In this document: positions 56,266 through 64,000 of the stretch, piece after piece
Position numbering within the stretch: the first letter of the stretch is position 1
Layout: every line of letters begins with the position of its first letter
Assembly: GCA_945643635.1 (NCBI GenBank)
Contig: CALZFC010000027.1
Location: 2,862,001-2,926,000 of the forward strand
Length of the DNA: 64,000 nucleotides
Origin: Allodiplogaster sudhausi
Taxonomy: Eukaryota; Nematoda; Chromadorea; Rhabditida; Diplogasteridae
Reading direction: 5' to 3'
Notes under the pieces: generated by a model
Told to the model about the DNA's origin: nothing
Seen by the model: only the letters and a program-made list of their open reading frames with translations
Databases searched by the model: none
Position numbers and translations under genes: made by a program

Positions 56266-57100
56266 ACATACGTATATATCCTATATGTGCAAAAGATATA
56301 TCTGATTTACCATTAGTTACAAATGCAACTTAAGAATAGTATGTTTTGATAAGACAGTAAAGATTAGAGTATAATGGTAATTTAATTTTAATAATATTAC
56401 TATAGAATAGAGAAATCTTAAATAGCGCACAGTACAGTACTCCTTTATTTAGTGGATAATGGCTTTCCCACGTGAGCGCGTGGGACAAGGATCCAAAATT
56501 AGAGTGAGGAAGAACGGAAGTACATCTTTTTTATGTTCCTCATGTACATTTATACTTACATGTGTGTACTTGTATAGTATCGCAAGGTGACACTCTTGAG
56601 GTTGGTCTCATTAGTGCCATATTCGCGTGAGGACTGTCACATTGAGAAGTAGTGCTAATTGGCGAGTACTTTTTTTTCTTTTTTTAATAAAAGAAAGGCA
56701 TACTACACGAATATACACATACATATGCCTTTCATAAGAGTGGCAGGAGGAACCTGCTTAATTCTTGTTTAATGATATAAGATAAGATAGGAACGAGAAT
56801 AATGTCGTTATCAAGAAGAGCTCCACGTTATATACATACATATGTATCTCATACAGGCCAGGGGAACTAGAATAGAATAGATTAGTGAGATCGAAGAAGA
56901 GGGTTTGAATAAAGGCAAAGATCGTCTTGCTGGACATATGTACATACATACATATGCTTTCTAGTTAGACATTCTGCCTTATGCTCGAAAATTTTCCTGC
57001 TTTTGGAGTGACTACGATTTAACATACATAATGCATTCAGGGAATAAGCGCAACAAATCAATGAAATTGGGTTAATAGTAAGTTGAGCTTACAGTTTTAG

Positions 57101-57101
57101 G

Positions 57102-57134
<33 letters not shown>

Positions 57135-57142
57135 TCTCTCTC
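57101..57142. repeat. (CT)n microsatellite
   Basis: CT run just after TTTTAGG. A TATAAAT on the minus strand at about 57,222 could be a core promoter. Confidence 0.9.
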
Positions 57143-57670
57143 TGCTCATCCTAGCAGCCGTGCGGAAGCCTGGAGATGAAGCTGAATGGTATGGAATAAA
57201 AGGCACGCCTGGCTGATTTATAGTGGATTCCACTGGGTCCATTGTCTCCGCCCAACTCTTCTTTTGGTCAGACTTCCTTCCTTCCTTCCACTATCCTCTT
57301 CCGCCATCTAAATTCGTCGTCGACCACAGGCTCCGCCCTTTCCAAAAAAAACGTGTTTGTGTGTTCGAAACTCTACCTAAGAATAAGAATAAGTAGACAT
57401 TTGACTTAGATTGGATACCGTATCCATCTATCTGTCAAGCAATGTATTCTCTAAAGCCATACAGAGCCATCTCTAATATACCCAGCCCACGGTTCGGAAC
57501 AAATGTTGCCGGCATCCCAGATCAGAATATACAGCAATGTATTCCTCCCCGAAAAAATCTCAGCTCCGAATGCTAGCATCTCATGCATGCAGCTACTGGG
57601 TGCTTGCTTAAAGTAACACATCAGAATATGCCTATTTATCTCTTCCACTCCAAATCTTCCTACTTTCAGG

Positions 57671-57808
57671 AAGCCATGTCGCTAACATGAAAACTTTTAG
57701 ACCTTTATATGGCTTCGGACCAATAGAGGAATCAGAAGATGAGTTTAATGAAATGCCAAAGAGTCCATATATCCTTTCGGGAAGTGCAACGGATTATGCA
57801 TGTCTATA
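57671..57808 (+). CDS. orphan exon, 45 codons, acidic
   Basis: Strong acceptor TACTTTCAG and strong donor GTGAGT enclose a single open frame: SHVANMKTFRPLYGFGPIEE, SEDEFNEMPKSPYILSGSAT, DYACLY. An internal ATG at 57,688 could be a start. I recognise no family, and no flanking exons were matched. Confidence 0.35.
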
Positions 57809-57809
57809 T

Positions 57810-58190
57810 AAGTGAGTGAAATATGTATATATCTCATAATCAGCTTCTCCCAACTTTGGAGGAATGCAAATACATATATTCACATCATGTATTGTTATAT
57901 GTTTGCGTGTATACATATTTGCATGGCCATACTGTCGTCATACATAAGTACTTTTTCCAATTATTTGCCAGTCCACCTCCAAATTCTATCTCAATACGGT
58001 ATATGTATATGCTTCTACAAAGTACATATGTACATATATAAATCTAATTTTCATTATGTTATTCCCGATTCCTTGTTCCTCTATCTTCATTCTCTCTCTC
58101 TCTCTCTCTGTCTCTCTGTCCCTCTCTCTCTCTCTCTCTTTCTCTTTCTCTCTCTGTCCCTCTCTCTCTCTATCGGTCCATCTCTCTCGA

Positions 58191-58233
<43 letters not shown>

Positions 58234-61200
58234 CGCTCGCTCGTTCACTCCGTACTTCCAAACTCTCGTCTGCTGCACTCAAGTGTGATTGCCCGCGACG
58301 AATGGAATGTGTAGCCACCTCTTCTATCTCTCTCTTTTTTTGCCCTACCTTCAGCTCATCAGCAATTCAGCACCGCCAACGCGCAAGTGACAAACACACA
58401 CAAGTTGTACGCACTGGTGCTGCCCAACATTGGAGCGGAGTCGTTCTCGTTTTATTTCACTGCTCTGCATGAACTGCGCAGCCGTGCATGCAATGAGGGT
58501 ATCTATGTATGTATATACAATTGCAGCACATATGTATGTATGTACATACATACATACATGAATGCTCTGGTGACTGGTGCGAATGGCGAACAAACTCAAA
58601 TGCACAACGCATTCTGCTAGAGGTTTAAAAATGTCAGCATCCTGTTTCCTATCACATACATAGAAATGCACAGGCACAATGGTAATTTTCGGGAACTAAC
58701 CATAAGAGGGAAAACTACAGGGAGGGATAGAAGGTGGATAAATAGAGAGGGGGAGAGAGTGCTTCGATTAACCATTGTAGACTAAAATCCGTTATATATA
58801 GCCTCCTTTATTGTTAAATGTTCGCTCCTCTCTCTCTCTCTTTCTCGTTTTCTCTCTCTCTCTTCCTCATTTTGTCTCACTGCCTGTTGATCCACTCAAT
58901 GATCGTCCACTTACATATACATAGATTCCATATATTAAGAGGTAATTGTTCTTAACAGGTCGCTCCCAAAAGTTTAAAAGGACTGTTCATGTCGTTAATA
59001 AGACGATTGTGTAAAAAAAACTAACGTTTGAATTGCTGCCAGATCTTGCAATAAGGTTTGATGGGTCGCAAGTACAGTCAGTATCCACCACAGCAGATGA
59101 GACTTTTCTCTTTCTGTCAACCTCCCTTCCCTTCCATTCAATCTCATGCGTGGCTTGCTGCGTCGCGTCCCAACTCCCTTTCTGAAAGAATGACGGTATG
59201 CATGGGGACAAAATGGGCAAGTGGTGATGACGTCACTCCTTAAATTCTACGCTATCATATTGGGGGGGGGGGGGGAAATGTGGTTTTTCTCCTTCGGCCA
59301 TCTTCTGGGTTCTCTCTAATTTCTAATACCGATTTGTCTAGTTTTCCCGGATAGTGTTTAACAGCAGCAAAATTGTAGACTCCATGGATAAAAATCTGGA
59401 TATAATTATTATCTTGATACAGTTTTCGCTTATGAAGCATATGAATGCGAATAGATATAATATCGAAATTCGATTTTTCCTCTTCTAACTACAGTTCGAC
59501 TGGTTGAATGAGTGAGTGGTAATCATTCCTTTCAGTGGAAAAAAAGTCTTTCGCCATAGCCGCTATTGAAATTCTCAGAATTCCATCTGAGAACAACGAC
59601 ATGTCTTTATATCGAGAGGATGTCTAGACCTTTGAAGAACTTTTGCGTTCCTTTGATATATCCTAGTATTATATCTAGTGTTTAGAAAAATAAGAAATAT
59701 TGAACTAGTGATGGAATAAAATGAGTTGAACCCAATGGTTAATTTTGATCTCCACCTTCATATGCCTTCCACACAGGAGAATGACAACGTGTGAAATTCA
59801 CACAGAGATATACTACTTCAAATGTCAAGAAAATTATGGAATAAAAAAAAAATGCTGTCGGCTTTCTGGCAACTTCATGTTTCCGTATTCTCTTTTTTGT
59901 CAGTAATTTCCTGGTTCATATGGTTTTTACACTTGAATCCATCGAACGTAAATAGCTACTATAGTAGATCTTGATGATCTTGATCGCTCATTACAATCGC
60001 TCATTACTCTGAAGGAGTCTCAGTCAGGCAGCCGTCGTGAACTGTTCGGTTTCAACAGGCGGAAGGAAGACACGAGGCAACACGATTGACGTGTGGATCC
60101 CAAGAAAGCGACAAGAGTCGAGAGGCTGTGAGTGAAATTAACAGTGTGTGCGAGAAGAACAACGTTGGTAATTGGAAGGAAGCGTCCTCTCCCACTCTCT
60201 CTCCCTATCTCTCTCTTTCTCTCTCTCTCTCTCTCTCGCTCTAGCTCTCATTTTCTCTCTCTCTCTCCCTCTCCCTCTCTCTCTCTCTCTGTCTCTCTCT
60301 CTCTCTCTGACGTGACTGTTAGAAGGAAGCGTGGGAAGCAGTAGTACTCGAGAGCCGAAGAATCATTATGACATCGCTTCGTTACTTCATCACAACTCGT
60401 GCTCGCGTCTTCTCGAAATAAATAAAGGAGAAAAGGCGGGAAAAAGAGAGGTTTAAAAAGAGAGAGAGCTAACAATAAGTAAAAGTCACCACTTACTTGA
60501 CCACTTTACCACTTGTAGTTCATCCACGTATTTTCACATATGAGCACAATTTTTCTTTTTTTTGCTACATACAACCAATCTGTGCTTTACGAGTGAGGAG
60601 AGAAAAAAATAACATTTTAAACAGATAATTTAAAGGTCATCTATGGAAGAAGAGTGATTCTAGAAGGGAAGCCATTCTAATTGTTACTATGTATGCATAC
60701 AATGGTGATTATTTCACTAATTTCATTCATGCACATTTCGCAACATCCTCGTTTACTTTACTACATACATATGCACTTCAACATCCTGCTCAAACGGAAG
60801 TTCTTCACCATTAAATGTAATTACAAACGGGTAAAGGTCATATTGATTCTAATACGGTAGCTCAAGCAGGCATAATCCTTGAGCTTTTCAATATAAATGA
60901 AGAGCAAAAAAATTGCACTTCCAAAAATGTTCACCTTACGGTACTTCTAGAAGGTAATCCTTGAACTCATTGAATATTAACTAGGAAGGAAGCCTTTGTG
61001 AAGTTGGAAAAAAAGCAATGTAGCCAGACAGATTGAAACAAGATGTTCATACTTCCTCTTTTTTTGTTGACAAAAACATGAAAAGAGGCAGAGAAAAGAG
61101 AGAACCAAATGTATTGAAGAGTGCGTTGAGATCTTTCACTTCTTCTTTCCATCCGTATGTCAGATAATCTTTTGAATATTACAAGTGAATGCACTTATCA

Positions 61201-62190
61201 CAGTACATTTAGCGTCATATATTCTAATAATAATAATAAAGCGATGAACACTCAATTGCCGTGTAAATCTTCCTCGAATAAAGCGGAAATAAAGAGAAGT
61301 TGCCATTTTGTTGCCGATTTGTTAAGATACAAATGACTCTTGACAAAGCGTGGGCTGACAAAAGGCAGACAATAAAGCTTATTCGTTGGGAAGACGAGCT
61401 TTAAGCCGACCATTCTCGGAAAAAACTATGCGTGCAAACTGATAGTTTTAGAAGGAAGATATACTTTAAAATTGCATCTTAGAGGGATCCTTCTTCGAAA
61501 CATTCAGAAGCGAAAATTTGACCAGGACGGTCACATTGCATTCAATTTTAATTTTCAAAAAGGAGAGCCAAGAATGTTCCTGTGCAACCAAGTAGTCGCA
61601 TTGTATTATAATGTTGATTGCTCTTTCTAAAGCGGAAGCTATTTTGACGAACGTAATAAATGTTTATTAGTCTTCGAAAGGATCCGAAATGTGCATATAA
61701 TGTTTTAATGTTTCTAGGTATGGTCTATATTACGAAAAGGAGCACGAACTCGATGCACTCCCCATTGGTTAAGAGGGATCTGTTGAATTTTACAGGCGCA
61801 CAAGAATTTTAAAATTCCCCTTGGAATGGCGAATTAAGTGTACCATGAATTTAGTACTCTGCCATTCCTTGCCAATTTGTCAGTTCTTTTTCGCTGATTA
61901 AGGAATGCTCGCAAGTAGTGAAGATGTCAGCGTTTCTTTGCTTTGTTTCGTCTATCGCCAACAGCAATGGGTCTTTCTTCGTCTTCTTTTTCATTTGACA
62001 TTTCATTTTCGAAAAGGACGTTGTAATTGCATCGTGGACTCCGATGCACATGCAAGTGTATAAATACAAGTGTTCATCATTCGCAGAGTAAAGACTCATT
62101 TCGCTGTAATGCAATTTTATTTAATTTTTAATTAAATATTATCGATTACAAAGATTTATGTTCAAAATAGTAATAATAACAAAGTAATCA
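57810..62190. other. gene-poor region rich in CT tracts
   Basis: No gene recognised. It holds CT tracts at 58,090-58,231, 58,829-58,862 and 60,195-60,310, a 15-G run at 59,261-59,275, several ACATATGTA/TACATACA stretches (58,020-58,040, 58,505-58,560) and a TGACGTCA at 59,228. Open frames are short or repeat-derived. Confidence 0.5.
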
Positions 62191-62195
62191 GAAGT

Positions 62196-62859
62196 ATGCG
62201 CCCGTTGCTTCTTCTCCTCTGTTTTGTGTCGTCGGCAGCTGCCGGTTGCGCTGGCTATGCAGGCACAGACTCATCCTCGGGTTATTATCTTATATTTATT
62301 ATATTTATAATATTTACGTATATATGTATATATATATAATATATATATAACTCATAAATATAAATTTAAAAAAAACATTGTCTAAAGTCTTTTCGGTAGT
62401 CAAATCTAAGTACGATCTTCTTCAGCGCCATCCGTCTCCTCAATCATTAAAAATTGAATACGGTAGAACTTTCATGAGAGGAGTATCTTTCTCGTGGCAT
62501 GACTTTTTTTCTTTTGTCAAGCGAAATTCATTCAGTCATTATGGACAAGAATGCATATTGTTCTTTATTGCTTCAACTAATGTTCAGCAAGAAGGGGATT
62601 CCTTTGAGGGCGCTCCAAAGTTCGCTATCAAACATACACCACACTATACAAGACTTGTATTTCGTCGCCTATGTTTTTGGTCGATTTGAGATCAACTTTC
62701 CATTTCATATCACATTTTGAAACATCAATTCCACTTAATGTTTAGGCCAAATTCGCGACTACGAGGACGAATCGCCAGAGGAGAGCATTGAGGTGAGAGA
62801 GTGGAAGAGTGGTAGAGGAAGTGAACCAGAGCGAGATAGATAGAGATAAAGAGAGAGAC

Positions 62860-62906
<47 letters not shown>

Positions 62907-63810
62907 GTGCGAAATTACTTACATAGAAAAGTGTTGTCTTAGACTCTCTTGAGCCTACACACTTGCACTTCAGCTTATGAGAACTTACTGAAAATTAGAT
63001 AGACCATTTCGAGATGATTTCATCATCATCTCAAATTTCATGGAAGTGACAGATAGATTTGATTCCGAATTCAAGTGGTCACTATTATCAATGTTTTTTT
63101 TCTATCATCAAGCATGAAAAATGATCACGAGGCGAACAATAGGATCACCACTTGTTAGATTCGCTAGAAAATATGCACAAAAGATGGTGTTTCGGTAGAT
63201 CAGTAAGGTGACAATTATTGTAAACATAATATCCATTGCACTCGAGATAGATCAGAGAGCATAGTGAAAGCGCTAATGACACGGAACACAACACAAACTC
63301 TTGAAACATTTGTATCTCAAAAAATTGCTCAAATAATGTTAAATGATCAGGTATAGTTTTTTAATATGCCTTTGGGAAGTTTATCACACTTCATTGAGCT
63401 GAAAACATTAACCGATTTGAGTCCACAAATCCATGGATAAGCATGGCTGAATATAAATCTAAGGTCCAACAATAGTTGCCTTTGCACAGAGTTAGGAATA
63501 ATTTAGGCTTGCTGGTTAAAGGGCATTTGGTAAGTAAAAGGTGAGACGACGTCTGCTGTTGGTGGCATATAGTATATGTGGCAAAGTTCGAACTCTGGAA
63601 AAGCCAAATTCCTTTCATTTGAGCTCACGATGTCAAAAATAAAATTAATAACTAAATAAATAAAAAAATTGTTTATAGACGCCGGCCGGCATTCCGGTGC
63701 ACTCTTCGTCGTGCGAGCGTAGCTACGACAGCTCTGCGCCGTGTAGCTGCGGTGGGGGCGGCGGTGGCGGATGTGGTTGTGGCTGCGGCGGCTATCACGG
63801 CCATGGTTAA
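62196..63810 (+). CDS. small secreted Gly/Cys-rich peptide, 87 aa
   Basis: Three exons with exact phases: 62196-62280 (MRPLLLLLCFVSSAAAGCAG, YAGTDSSS), 62746-62792 (QIRDYEDESPEESIE, acidic), 63679-63810 (TPAGIPVHSSSCERSYDSSA, PCSCGGGGGGGCGCGCGGYH, GHG, stop). 264 nt in all. Layout: a 16-residue signal peptide, an acidic middle segment like a pro-region, and a C-terminal part with eight cysteines, seven in a row of CxC/CGC steps, followed by GYHGHG. Such peptides are candidates for secreted antimicrobial, metal-binding or cuticle roles, but I know no named family with this pattern. Donor one is a weak GTTATT. Intron 2 holds a (GA)n tract. It looks intact. Confidence 0.75.
62828..62902. repeat. 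(GA)n microsatellite in intron 2 of the Gly/Cys gene
   Basis: Lies 35 nt past the donor. Unlike the tracts in the TGF-beta and CBS introns, it is purine-rich on the sense strand. Confidence 0.95.
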
Positions 63811-64000
63811 CTCTCTCGGCTTCCTATCTACACTCTGTTCTATTAATTAATTAATTATTTATTTAATTAATTAATTTTTTTAAACATTACTTCCCTTGTC
63901 CATGGCGCATAACATGTGAAAAAAGAAAAGGACGAAACTCTAGTCAGTCACAAATTATTGACGACTGAAAAGAATTATTATAAGAGCTAAGATTAATAAT
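63811..64000. other. 3' flank of the Gly/Cys gene
   Basis: AT-rich with TTAATTAA repeats (63,840-63,880). No AATAAA signal was found; AATTATTATAAG near 63,970 is the closest. No further gene before the window ends. Confidence 0.4.

Noticed and set aside
57451..57648. 65-codon minus ORF ending AGYIRDGSVWL
   Set aside because: Open frame but no recognised motif, no clear donor, and it is not supported by neighbours; left out of the gene list.
62378..62720. Plus-strand ORFs between the first two Gly/Cys exons
   Set aside because: Lie in intron 1, overlap each other in different frames, and show no family similarity.

Overview
This is eukaryotic and almost certainly invertebrate animal nuclear DNA. 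Genes are split into many short exons (about 60-220 bp) with GT-AG introns and one GC-AG intron. Long (CT)n/(GA)n tracts are everywhere, and several transposon classes are present. The proteins are metazoan: a TGF-beta ligand with propeptide, atlastin/GBP-like GTPases, cystathionine beta-synthase, an ionotropic-receptor-like channel and secreted or membrane proteins. I cannot fix the phylum; a nematode-like or other small invertebrate genome is compatible. All exon models here were read by hand from splice signals, frame and family similarity.

Layout. 0.9-10.1 kb: a minus-strand tandem family of small type I membrane proteins (one intact 5-exon gene at 8.8-10.06 kb, one damaged copy at 3.7-5.2 kb, one remnant at 3.2 kb) in SINE/MITE-rich DNA. 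11.2-12.4 kb: a 4-exon minus-strand gene for a SleB-type (Hydrolase_2) cell-wall hydrolase domain, a bacterial-type enzyme. 13.1-13.7 kb: a dead LINE endonuclease. 14.2-18.2 kb (+) and 21.7-25.1 kb (-): two convergent atlastin/GBP-like paralogues ending in coiled coils. Gene 1 has lost key GTP-binding residues; gene 2 is cut off at its 5' side. Between them lie a Polinton/Maverick protease relic and a degenerate ORF.

24.9-44.3 kb is the most unusual part. A 259-bp inverted duplication of a gene 2 exon abuts an 18.6-kb imperfect palindrome (25,720-44,330). Each arm carries the C-terminal half of a CBS gene, a hAT transposon, and a BEL/Pao retrotransposon end that holds the palindrome centre. 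The arms have complementary ~3-kb losses. The left arm keeps the front exons of an ionotropic-receptor gene but lacks its last exon and the hAT 3' half. The right arm keeps those and lacks the front exons. The right-arm hAT is 3,252 bp with matching termini, an 8-bp target duplication and a seemingly complete transposase.

44.5-64 kb: an orphan membrane-segment exon, SINE copies, a complete 10-exon TGF-beta superfamily ligand gene (50,084-54,427, minus), two orphan exons (55.9 and 57.7 kb), and at the right edge a complete 3-exon gene for an 87-aa secreted Gly/Cys-rich peptide (62,196-63,810). Several coding exons carry single-base frameshifts, which may be decay or base-calling error; this limits every intact/pseudogene call.
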